From positions 1 through 27,578 of the IMG/VR virus record IMGVR_UViG_3300002514_000197: a DNA stretch of 27,578 nucleotides; one strand, 5' to 3'. Within the stretch, counting starts at the first letter, position 1. The number at the start of each line of letters is the position of its first letter. Below are positions 15,916 to 22,535 of the stretch, piece by piece. A program made the translations under genes and the position numbers. This stretch comes from a virus. The notes under the pieces are model-generated. The model worked only from the letters and a program-made list of their open reading frames with translations, searched no databases and was not told where the DNA came from.

Positions 15916-17799
15916 TTAGCTAGTAGCGCCTGCGCCGCCCATCATGTCTTGGACAACAACCAGTCCATACATATCAGGTCGAACCATCTTCTTGGCGTAC
16001 CGAGTCATGACACCCTTACGGGGCACGAAGTCCTCAGTACCGAAGATAGTCGGGGTGACCTGCAATGGCACGTATGGAGCGTACACATAGCCCGACTCAA
16101 GGAAGCTAGCGCCCTTGCGACCCACGAGAACAACGTTCCGCAGGAAGTAAGGATCAACGTAGACATCCCACTTCTTGGAGAGTGCACCAACCTTGACAGC
16201 ACCAACCGTACCACGATCAGCGTCACCAGTGACACTAGCGCGGAAACCAGCAGTGAACTCAAGGATGTTGGCGATCTCAGGACCACAAACAATGAAGTTT
16301 GCGCCACCGCGAAGCGTCTTGCGGTGAATCTGAGCGCTCACGTCGTTGATGGTCTCAACGAGAGTCTCATACCACTCAGACACGTTACCGGTGAAGTCGG
16401 GAGCCGCCGAAGAGGCACCAATTTCCTTACCAGTCTCGCGTTGAACAAACTTGGAAGGCGAACGTGACCAGAAGTAACGGCCAGCCTTCGCTCCAACAAC
16501 AAGGTCATTGAGAATCTCACGATCGATTTCAAGAGCAATCTGCTCCGAAAGGATCTGCGTAAGCTCAACCTCGGCATCGAGGTTATGATACGCATTGAGA
16601 TCTTGACCAAGCTCGGGAGTCCACTTAGCCTTGAGCTTCTTGGTCATCGCCGTAACGGCAATCGCATCCACCTTGATATCGATCTCGGGAATGTCAGTAT
16701 TCATTCCAGCGAGAGGTCCAATATTCTCAGTGTACGCGCTACCAGCGCCTTCAAGGCCCCATGGTGTACCAGGGACAACAGCACCAGCCTCACCAGCTCC
16801 GAAGCTATCGGCAACAGCGTAACTAAACTTGTTGCCCTCACGGGACATGAGAGAAAGAGTACCAGAAGCGAGCACCAACCGATCGGACTGTGAGCCCGTT
16901 GAAGCAGCCATAATGAGCAGCGTTGTACCATAAATGGTATCGAGCGGATCATACTGCGTCAAGCGACGAGCCTGTCTACCAGTCTCTGCGTGCGCATGAA
17001 TTCCTGCGGCAAGGGTGCCAGTCAGCGTATTCGCAATAGTAATAAGATTATCTTTATTAAGACTGGGGAAATTGGTGACTGCCACCGTACCAATAGCAAC
17101 ACCAGAACCAGAAAGGTCTGCGTCGTTACGGGTCACATAGTCAAAGTACTCCTGAACAGTGTTGAACGTAATGCTACCGAAGCCCGAGTTAGCAGTCGCC
17201 GGAAACGCAATCGTTTGCGGATCGGAGACATCTTCTCCAGCAACACCGGCATCAGCACCACCCACAGTACCAGTAACCATGGTGGTGATGAGAACAGTCT
17301 TGTCGTCGGTGAAAGAGCCAGTGGGCGAAGAGTAGCCGTTATTCAATGAATAAAAGCCTGTCTCATCGTTCAGCCCTGACAAGCTCACGCCGCCAGTGAT
17401 CTGCGAAGCAACCGCTCCACCGCCATACAGCGAACTATTGGCCGTAGCGCCAAAGCGAGCCTCGTTGAACGTAAAGTCCAAGAAGAAGATCAGACCAGAA
17501 GGCAAGCTCATGGGCTGAACACTAACAATATCATTGGCAATCAAGCCACCAAAAACACGACGAACGATGGGAAACGCAACAGAAGCAAAGCCCTGCACAT
17601 CACCACCAGCCATAGACGACGCTTCCTTAAGAAGCTGAGCCGCCTGATTCTCAAGCAAACGAGCCATAGTATTCTTTTTATGGTCGTGAGAGAGTCCTTC
17701 CAAAAGGCCGGTCTTGTCCCACTTTTCAAGCAGGGCAGCACCTTCATTTTGGAGGGAACGCTCTTTAATACCCTCAGTAAGGGTTTCTAAAACAGACAT
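15916..17799 (-). CDS. Major capsid protein, T4 gp23-like
   Basis: This is the shell protein of the T4 gp23 type (HK97 fold). Matches include VRRVFGGLIANDIVSVQPM (79-97), KAKWTPELGQDL (390-401) and LDAEVELTQILSEQIALEI near 407-425, all at gp23-like positions. The N-terminus (1-59) looks like the cleaved delta domain; LKE ending at Glu59 is a good gp21-type cut site, comparable with T4 cleavage after residue 65. At 627 aa it exceeds T4 gp23 (521 aa), the extra lying mainly between about 150 and 350. The ribosome-binding site is strong (AAGGAGG) and an intrinsic terminator follows the gene, consistent with very high expression. Confidence 0.95.
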   Translation of the reverse strand: MSVLETLTEGIKERSLQNEGAALLEKWDKTGLLEGLSHDHKKNTMARLLENQAAQLLKEASSMAGGDVQGFASVAFPIVRRVFGGLIANDIVSVQPMSLPSGLIFFLDFTFNEARFGATANSSLYGGGAVASQITGGVSLSGLNDETGFYSLNNGYSSPTGSFTDDKTVLITTMVTGTVGGADAGVAGEDVSDPQTIAFPATANSGFGSITFNTVQEYFDYVTRNDADLSGSGVAIGTVAVTNFPSLNKDNLITIANTLTGTLAAGIHAHAETGRQARRLTQYDPLDTIYGTTLLIMAASTGSQSDRLVLASGTLSLMSREGNKFSYAVADSFGAGEAGAVVPGTPWGLEGAGSAYTENIGPLAGMNTDIPEIDIKVDAIAVTAMTKKLKAKWTPELGQDLNAYHNLDAEVELTQILSEQIALEIDREILNDLVVGAKAGRYFWSRSPSKFVQRETGKEIGASSAAPDFTGNVSEWYETLVETINDVSAQIHRKTLRGGANFIVCGPEIANILEFTAGFRASVTGDADRGTVGAVKVGALSKKWDVYVDPYFLRNVVLVGRKGASFLESGYVYAPYVPLQVTPTIFGTEDFVPRKGVMTRYAKKMVRPDMYGLVVVQDMMGGAGATS

Positions 17800-17821
17800 T
17801 TGTAAATCCTCCTTTTAAATT

Positions 17822-18892
17822 CTATTTTAATCCAGCTAATGCTTTCCAACGATCTAAGGCTGGTGCTTGACCGTCTGGTGCTGCTTCGCCCTTACGAGCT
17901 AACAACATTGCTGAAGAAGAATGTTCAACGGCTTCGCTAAGTGATTCTGGATGGCGTTTGGTGCTGCCCACTGAGCTTTGAAGTGTCTCAAAAATTAATT
18001 TTGCCTCTTCAACAGATTTAGCCTCGGAGAGTTTTTCGGCAACTTGTGACTTTTGCCGCTCATTCAGGGAGTTGTTCTCCAAAACTTTAACTTTATAGAG
18101 AAGTTTAGCATTAACAACGTTGGATTCTTCAAGAATTCCTTTCATCATTGCTACTGCCTCTGTCAACTTCTCAATACGTGTATCTTTATTTTTAAGTTTT
18201 TTTGTATCATCTTCAATAGTCTTTTGAAGATCTTTATTCTCTTTTTGAAGCCCTTTCACTGCCTTGTTTATTGCCTCAAACTCTTCCTTGTGTTCATCGC
18301 TTTGCAACATTGCAAGCAATTGCTTAGCCTTATACTGCATTTTTGATTCAGGTGTACCAGCCCAGCCATCTTTTTCTGGCGAAATATCAACAGTAAGCGA
18401 CTCTGCTAATTCCTCCACGGCCTCTCTTATATCTTCCTCCGAGATTTTTTCCTCCGTAACGACTTCTTCATCCATCGGAGTCTCCTCTTCTAGGTTGTCC
18501 TCGGAAAGCAGCCCAAGCTCTTCATTAAGCTTCGCAAGATCAAGAACGACAGTTTCTTCGCCGGGAACCTCTTCGCCCTCCTCATCAGATGCCGTCAAGG
18601 CTTCAGCAGCATCTCCCTCTTCGTCAGGGCATAAGCATACTTTGGGCGTCATGCCTTCCGTATCTTGCTCTACCGAAGTCTTGATTTGATCCAAAACAGG
18701 CGGCTCCTGCGGGGCGCCCAGTTCCATCTCTTCCTCTTCATCCGCAAAAAACTCATCTTGTTCTAACATTTGCTCAACAGCTTCTTTAATCTGTTCGGAA
18801 TATTTGTCGACCACAGCAGCTTCAGCGCTGTTGTAGGCGGCCTCTCTAAGAGCGTCGGCTTCGACTATAGCTTGGTCAAGTAATGTGGACAT
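17822..18892 (-). CDS. Prohead scaffold (major core) protein, T4 gp22-like
   Basis: This protein forms the core on which the capsid shell assembles and is later cut up by the protease. At 356 aa it is highly acidic from about 45 to 165, then has a Lys/Glu coiled coil (about 205-275) and a block SLNERQK (275-281) followed by a conserved-looking helical segment (AKSVEEAKLIFETLQ) that I associate with T4-type head core proteins. The C-terminus ends RWKALAGLK, like a capsid-binding tail. Many (Leu/Ile)-x-Glu sites are present, as expected of a protease target. It lies directly upstream of the major capsid gene (22-base gap). An odd CLC pair sits in the acidic region (86-88). Confidence 0.88.
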   Translation of the reverse strand: MSTLLDQAIVEADALREAAYNSAEAAVVDKYSEQIKEAVEQMLEQDEFFADEEEEMELGAPQEPPVLDQIKTSVEQDTEGMTPKVCLCPDEEGDAAEALTASDEEGEEVPGEETVVLDLAKLNEELGLLSEDNLEEETPMDEEVVTEEKISEEDIREAVEELAESLTVDISPEKDGWAGTPESKMQYKAKQLLAMLQSDEHKEEFEAINKAVKGLQKENKDLQKTIEDDTKKLKNKDTRIEKLTEAVAMMKGILEESNVVNAKLLYKVKVLENNSLNERQKSQVAEKLSEAKSVEEAKLIFETLQSSVGSTKRHPESLSEAVEHSSSAMLLARKGEAAPDGQAPALDRWKALAGLK

Positions 18893-18917
18893 CTGGGTTT
18901 CTCCTAAAACACGTCAA

Positions 18918-18928
18918 TAATAAATAGT
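18918..18928 (-). promoter_or_regulatory. ACTATTTATTA motif upstream of scaffold gene, candidate late promoter
   Basis: Sense strand ACTATTTATTA in the 61-base gap before the scaffold gene, preceded by an A-rich stretch. The same 11-mer recurs at 19438-19448 and close variants in other gaps. The TSS is not known; on the other strand it reads AATAAATA, which resembles T4-type late promoters, so orientation is ambiguous. Confidence 0.35.
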
Positions 18929-18953
18929 AAGTTTTAAGATAAAAAAACCAACC

Positions 18954-19421
18954 TTACGCCATTCCTGGACAATCGGTCACCCCTGAGCCAGTTAAATGCC
19001 ACATGCTAGATGCCGGAATGTTCGTAAGTTCGGCAAATATTTGGTAGGTCGCTGCGACGCCGCTTTGATTGGCGATATAGACCTTATCACATTTAGTATT
19101 AAAGGTTACTGAGCCGCTCTCCCCCACAACTTCAATATAGTGAAGGCCAGTGTGAACATCAGCAGTGGTGGTCGCACTTTGTTCACCCGCCGTCCCCGGT
19201 CTCGTGATCGAAGTGACCGTCGATCCGCTTTGAAACTGAACTTTAATATACGTCGTATTTGCCGCCGACGTATTAATAACTGTAAAGGACCTTGCAACAT
19301 AGGGAAACTGCATCATTTGCACTTTATCATTCGCAATGCTTGACCCCGATATCCACGGGGTACCCGACGACTGGTATGAAGGCGTATGCCATATTCCAGG
19401 ATTTCCATAATTCATTGCCAT
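18954..19421 (-). CDS. Small beta-rich protein, putative virion/head decoration protein
   Basis: A 155-aa protein rich in Ser, Thr, Gly and Val, with alternating hydrophobic strands (VARSFTVIN, TYIKVQFQSG, GLHYIEVVG, CDKVYIANQSG), the look of a single beta-sandwich domain. There is no signal peptide. It sits between bS21 and the scaffold gene, and its upstream gap contains the recurrent ACTATTTATTA motif. A capsid surface or decoration role fits composition and place, but no family was recognised with confidence. Confidence 0.72.
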   Translation of the reverse strand: MAMNYGNPGIWHTPSYQSSGTPWISGSSIANDKVQMMQFPYVARSFTVINTSAANTTYIKVQFQSGSTVTSITRPGTAGEQSATTTADVHTGLHYIEVVGESGSVTFNTKCDKVYIANQSGVAATYQIFAELTNIPASSMWHLTGSGVTDCPGMA

Positions 19422-19437
19422 TTTTTTCTCCGCTTGT

Positions 19438-19448
19438 TAATAAATAGT
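19438..19448 (-). promoter_or_regulatory. ACTATTTATTA motif upstream of small beta-rich protein gene, candidate late promoter
   Basis: Identical 11-mer to the one at 18918-18928; it overlaps the first base of the bS21 stop codon by one base and ends six bases before the GGAG of the next gene. Confidence 0.35.
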
Positions 19449-19678
19449 TATTTTATATCCAATTTCTTATTTCTTTCTTGTTCTGCTTTACGAGCATTAT
19501 TAATTTTTTGCTTCTTTTGTCTTCTTTTTTTGGTGGAGGGTTTTTCATAAAATCTTTTACTTAAGTATTTCTCCATTACCCTTTCTTTCTTGGTCTTCTT
19601 TATGAACTTCTTAATTAATCGATTCGTGTCACCACGAACCTCATTGAGAGTTACCTCAACATTTATTGCTCTACTCAT
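19448..19678 (-). CDS. rpsU: Ribosomal protein bS21, phage-encoded
   Basis: This 76-aa, very basic protein carries the bS21 signature: an N-terminal beta strand (INVEVT), a helix with RLIKKFIKKTKK, and FYEKPSTKKRR at 43-53, matching FYEKP-T/S-x-x-x-(K/R) in bacterial bS21, followed by a long Lys/Arg-rich helix. Length is close to E. coli bS21 (71 aa). bS21 binds the 30S platform near the 3' end of 16S rRNA and helps initiation on mRNA. It lies between putative internal head proteins and scaffold, with an AAAGGA ribosome-binding site, three bases after its neighbour, so it should be made late with the capsid genes. It looks intact. Phage bS21 homologues are known; the reading that it tunes host ribosomes toward phage mRNA is inference. 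Confidence 0.9.
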   Translation of the reverse strand: MSRAINVEVTLNEVRGDTNRLIKKFIKKTKKERVMEKYLSKRFYEKPSTKKRRQKKQKINNARKAEQERNKKLDIK

Positions 19679-19681
19679 TTT

Positions 19682-20083
19682 TCATCCTTTTAAAGCATCC
19701 CATTTACCACCGGCAAGCCTCATAATCCCAGTAATATCAACACCGGCATCGTCTGGCGGCACCCCTGCGAGTGCCGCCCCAAGGCCCTCTTCTGGTCCAG
19801 CCACCGGCTGTGTGTTCTCGAATACATTAATGTCAGTGCCAATCGGCCCAACCGATTCATTAAGACGACGAATTCTTTCTTGGCGCTGTCGCTCAAGTTC
19901 CTCTTCTTGGCGTCTTATGTCTGCCGGATCGGGACCTCTCTTCACCTCAGTTATAGTTTGCGCACCCATACCTCTTACGACTTCGGATACCACCTGAGAT
20001 AAAATGCCCTCTTCAAGAAGAACTTCTCTAATTGTTTGTTTAATCAAGGGCTTTAATACTTTTTTTAATTCATTTGTTTTCAT
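19682..20083 (-). CDS. 133-aa protein with related N-terminal peptide, putative internal head/core protein
   Basis: The N-terminus (MKTNELKKVLKPLIKQ then TIREVLLEE) is a looser version of the leader found in the two upstream genes: MK, then LK, then IK and a Glu-rich end. A charged coiled segment follows (about 55-75, RQEEELERQRQERIRR). The C-terminus is Gly/Pro-rich and ends KWDALKG, resembling the end of the scaffold protein (RWKALAGLK). The gene is followed after three bases by the bS21 start. The ribosome-binding site is weak. An in-frame seven-codon frame just upstream (MKVTKTE then TGA) looks like a remnant start. The function is unknown; association with the prohead core is inferred. 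Confidence 0.75.
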   Translation of the reverse strand: MKTNELKKVLKPLIKQTIREVLLEEGILSQVVSEVVRGMGAQTITEVKRGPDPADIRRQEEELERQRQERIRRLNESVGPIGTDINVFENTQPVAGPEEGLGAALAGVPPDDAGVDITGIMRLAGGKWDALKG

Positions 20084-20111
20084 GTATCACTCTGTTTTAG
20101 TTACTTTCATT

Positions 20112-20408
20112 TTATATAAGCCCCAGTTCTTTGCTTTTTGCAATTAAAGCTTGGTCACAACGTTTCACAACATCTAGTTTATTATTAAAATAATCCATTA
20201 CTTTAGCAGACAGTTCTTCATGTCTGGCGTCTTCCTCGGGGGAAAGGTAACCTTTATTCATTAAAATTTTAAGCTGTGTGGCTGTCTCGACGTAATCTGT
20301 GCAATCATCACCTTTATCTTTCTTAAAAAAGTCAAGAAATCCTTCTTTTACTGTTTTTTCTATCTCTTCTTTAATAATCTGTTTTAATTGTGATTTGGTG
20401 ATTTTCAT
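20112..20408 (-). CDS. Small protein with MKITK-type N-terminal peptide (98 aa), putative internal head protein
   Basis: The N-terminus MKITKSQLKQIIKEEI repeats that of the preceding gene, and the DNA of the first 16 codons differs at only 6 of 48 positions, so the leader was duplicated. The remainder is unrelated: a helical, charged domain of about 75 residues with two cysteines (in DDCTDY and KRCDQA). It follows its neighbour by 11 bases with an AAAGGA ribosome-binding site. A potential protease site, IKE, ends the leader. Role as an internal head or core protein is inferred from leader and position. Confidence 0.78.
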   Translation of the reverse strand: MKITKSQLKQIIKEEIEKTVKEGFLDFFKKDKGDDCTDYVETATQLKILMNKGYLSPEEDARHEELSAKVMDYFNNKLDVVKRCDQALIAKSKELGLI

Positions 20409-20419
20409 TGTTTATTCCT

Positions 20420-20827
20420 TTAGTACATTCCGCCGGTATCTCTATCTCTATAAGATGTCCGGGTGCCTTCTTCGCCTTGTGGGCCTGCGCCTATTGCCTT
20501 TAGAGCTTTTTCAAGTTCTGTTTTAAAGTTTGAGGCAATAGGCTCATCTGGATAATCTCCTAGAAACCAATATTTGTCATCGTCTTCAATTTTACCAATT
20601 ACTCCGTCTGCCAAGCTGTCGATATCGTAAGCGCCGATGATCACATGCTCAACGCCGTTAATACGGAGCTTGACCTCTGTTTGATCATATTTTGTTTCCA
20701 TTCCTAAAAATTCAACACTTGTTTCTGTACCTTCAAGTTCAAACGAAACTTTGCGGTTTTCTTCATTTAGGACTCTTCCAATCTCTTCTTTAATAATTTG
20801 CTTTAATTGTGCTTTTGTAATTTTCAT
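20420..20827 (-). CDS. Small protein with MKITK-type N-terminal peptide (135 aa), putative internal head protein
   Basis: The first 16 residues, MKITKAQLKQIIKEEI, are a short basic amphipathic helix almost identical to the start of the next gene's product. The rest is a separate, strand-rich acidic domain (about 26-100) with a Gly/Arg-rich end. Two (Leu/Ile)-x-Glu sites, IKE (12-14) and LNE (20-22), lie at the end of the shared peptide, where a gp21-type protease could cut. The gene overlaps the protease stop by four bases and has an AAGGA ribosome-binding site. An encapsidated protein delivered by a removable targeting peptide, like T4 internal proteins, is an inference. Confidence 0.8.
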   Translation of the reverse strand: MKITKAQLKQIIKEEIGRVLNEENRKVSFELEGTETSVEFLGMETKYDQTEVKLRINGVEHVIIGAYDIDSLADGVIGKIEDDDKYWFLGDYPDEPIASNFKTELEKALKAIGAGPQGEEGTRTSYRDRDTGGMY

Positions 20828-21441
20828 GATAGGATATCCTTAATTAAAGAATCAATCTTGTTTTCATTAATTAGAGTTTCATTAACGTTAATGTGCGGTC
20901 CAATAGAAATGTTTTTAGGTGATAAATACGCACCCGGTGTTGACGGCTCTGAGACCATATCAAAACAGATCAGTTGAAAATCATCCTCAACAATGGTTTG
21001 TCCATTGGATTCACGCACAGAACCAAGACCCCTTGAAGAGATGCCAAGTTTGATGCCTGACTTAACCAAGGACTTAAGAATTTTACCAGATGGTGTATCA
21101 AGAACTTCAATCTTGCCCATCACATTATCACCGTCCCACCACATCTTCGTTACGAGGTGGCTGGCGTTCTTTAGGTTGATAACAGAATCATCAGGGTGGT
21201 CAAGTTCCCCCAAGGAACGACGCTCGCTCACAGCATTTTGGTATCTTTCAAGCTCTCTCTGTAAAGTTTCTTTGCGATAAACTCTTCCGTTACCATTTTT
21301 AACACCAGCCCTTTGGCAAACGCCGACAAGATAAACGCCACCATTAGAAATGTTACGTTTCTCGGATTCGGTTAGCCGCTCAATAGGGCACCGGCCCTCG
21401 GGGCATAACTCAAAATATTCTGTAAGCAGTTGTTTTGCCAT
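20824..21441 (-). CDS. Prohead core protease, T4 gp21-like
   Basis: This serine protease of the T4 gp21 type (peptidase family S77) matures the prohead by cutting scaffold, capsid and internal proteins, typically after a (Leu/Ile)-x-Glu motif. At 205 aa it is close to T4 gp21 (212 aa). The two hallmark blocks are visible: GELDHP with catalytic His82, and KLGISSRGLG with the catalytic Ser at 135 or 136. Its start is coupled to the preceding 42-aa gene (TAATG), and its stop overlaps the next start (ATGA). The C-terminal 25 residues may be the self-removed part, but I could not place the cut. Confidence 0.94.
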   Translation of the reverse strand: MAKQLLTEYFELCPEGRCPIERLTESEKRNISNGGVYLVGVCQRAGVKNGNGRVYRKETLQRELERYQNAVSERRSLGELDHPDDSVINLKNASHLVTKMWWDGDNVMGKIEVLDTPSGKILKSLVKSGIKLGISSRGLGSVRESNGQTIVEDDFQLICFDMVSEPSTPGAYLSPKNISIGPHINVNETLINENKIDSLIKDILS

Positions 21442-21569
21442 TATTTCTTTTTACCTTTCTTGGGGGTATTCTTCTTACCATATCCATCGTACTGATTACC
21501 GACCTTACTAGCACCCTTTACGCCCCATACATAAGAAGCAGGACTATTTTTAACCACCTTCGCTATCAT
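21441..21569 (-). CDS. 42-aa basic micro-protein immediately upstream of protease
   Basis: A 42-codon frame preceded by a strong ribosome-binding site (GGGGAG, 7 bases before the ATG) and ending in TAA that shares its last A with the protease ATG (TAATG). The product is basic, with a Lys-rich end (KKNTPKKGKKK). T4 places its small prohead core genes 67 and 68 between portal and protease, so a core or internal head role is plausible by position, but no sequence match is claimed. The coupling to the protease start and the good ribosome-binding site are the main evidence that it is expressed. Confidence 0.65.
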   Translation of the reverse strand: MIAKVVKNSPASYVWGVKGASKVGNQYDGYGKKNTPKKGKKK

Positions 21570-21657
21570 AATATATCTCCCCAAGCAGGGCTCCCCCCTG
21601 CGTGCCTATGCTACCGTTGCAACAACGACGAACCTCTGGCGTATTGCGCCGTCTCAT
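21550..21657 (-). CDS. Possible 35-aa micro-protein between DUF1360-like gene and 42-aa gene
   Basis: An ATG overlapping the upstream stop (ATGA) opens a 35-codon frame ending in TAA at 21550-21552. A G-rich ribosome-binding stretch (GAGGGGGTGA) stands just before the start. The product starts MRRRNTPEVRRCCNG and is Arg- and Gly-rich. The frame overlaps the following 42-aa gene by 20 bases, a style seen elsewhere in this operon. Against it: it is short, has no recognised homologue, and the same bases could simply be leader for the next gene. I keep it as a low-confidence candidate. Confidence 0.3.
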   Translation of the reverse strand: MRRRNTPEVRRCCNGSIGTQGGALLGEIYYDSEGG

Positions 21658-21962
21658 AACTCACCCCCTCTTCTATTAATTTTTAAACCGAAATCATCTA
21701 ACAACATTGTAATAAAATAACTCGTTCCTGCTGAAATGCACCCACAAATGAATGCATTTATAAGATTATACTCAAATGTAAATAGTTCTGTGTATCCGTT
21801 TATCGACCACAAGAAAATACCAGCCCAAAAGCCAATGCATAGAGGGCAGTGGAATAATTCACCCAATTTGCCTTTGGTGGGCCTTATGGGGTTAAAGATG
21901 GATCCATACAAGAGGATGAAGGTTAAGCCATAAGAGGCGAGAATAAAGTGTATAAGTTCCAT
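21654..21962 (-). CDS. Small membrane protein, DUF1360-like
   Basis: A 102-aa protein with three likely membrane segments, at about residues 3-23, 41-55 and 66-89. Between the first and second lies HCPLCIGFWAG (38-48), the Cys-x-x-Cys plus FW pattern I associate with DUF1360 proteins of phages and bacteria. The family has no established function that I know of. An integral membrane protein is unexpected amid head genes; prohead assembly at the inner membrane, as in T4, is one possible link. The stop TGA overlaps an ATG (ATGA) that opens a candidate 35-codon frame. Confidence 0.75.
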   Translation of the reverse strand: MELIHFILASYGLTFILLYGSIFNPIRPTKGKLGELFHCPLCIGFWAGIFLWSINGYTELFTFEYNLINAFICGCISAGTSYFITMLLDDFGLKINRRGGEL

Positions 21963-21968
21963 TTACAC

Positions 21969-22535
21969 CTACAAACGATAGATGGCAGACAGACCATACG
22001 GCTGAGTTCCTGGTCGTATCGAACCCTTTTCGGCTGCTTGGCGTCTCGGATCGAAATCTGTGGAGTCTTCCTCATCGGGCTCAGTGAGCCTCTTTTCAAA
22101 TTCATCATAAAACTCTTTCTCGTAAGCAAGATGAGGCCTCTCGGCGTCAAGAAATTTTTGTAAAGCATATAACACGTATCCCACACTATCATATTCGCTT
22201 GATTCGGGAATGTCTGCTTGCATCGAATTATAAACAGAGCCGCCTTGAACAGTCCCATACTTTACAACGCCCATCTTATAAAGATATTTAAAGAGCCTAT
22301 CTTCGGCATCATAAACATGCGAGCCCATCTCATTTTTTGGGAACGCCACAACCTTGAGGTCTTTAGGCATGATAACTATATCTATGTCTCGGTGATCGAA
22401 AACAATAAGATTTCCCTCAAGTGTCTTCCTGATCTTAAAAGATAACGGAAACTCCATCTTCTTGTCTCTTATTGAGACTTTGACCTTGGAGCCCACGTCC
22501 TTCTCGGCAGTGCCTATTGAAACATTAACCGACAT
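21969..22535 (-). CDS. Uncharacterised 188-aa protein in head module
   Basis: No family is recognised. The N-terminal half looks strand-rich (residues about 5-75, with FDHRDIDIVIMP), the middle helical, and the C-terminal 40 residues acidic then Gly/Arg-rich and probably disordered. The start overlaps the preceding gene by 11 bases. There is no signal peptide or membrane segment. Its conserved-looking placement between portal and protease suggests a virion or prohead component, as inference from context only. Confidence 0.78.
   Translation of the reverse strand: MSVNVSIGTAEKDVGSKVKVSIRDKKMEFPLSFKIRKTLEGNLIVFDHRDIDIVIMPKDLKVVAFPKNEMGSHVYDAEDRLFKYLYKMGVVKYGTVQGGSVYNSMQADIPESSEYDSVGYVLYALQKFLDAERPHLAYEKEFYDEFEKRLTEPDEEDSTDFDPRRQAAEKGSIRPGTQPYGLSAIYRL

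Noticed and set aside
18264-18689. 141-codon Ser-rich plus-strand frame
   Set aside because: Mirror of the acidic Glu-rich scaffold segment.
18935-18950. T-run after the small beta-rich gene as terminator
   Set aside because: Seven T after GGTTGG but no matching stem upstream in the transcript.
19682-20110. TGA recoding to join MKVTKTE to the 133-aa protein
   Set aside because: TGA is used as an ordinary stop by several genes here, so readthrough or a changed code is not supported.
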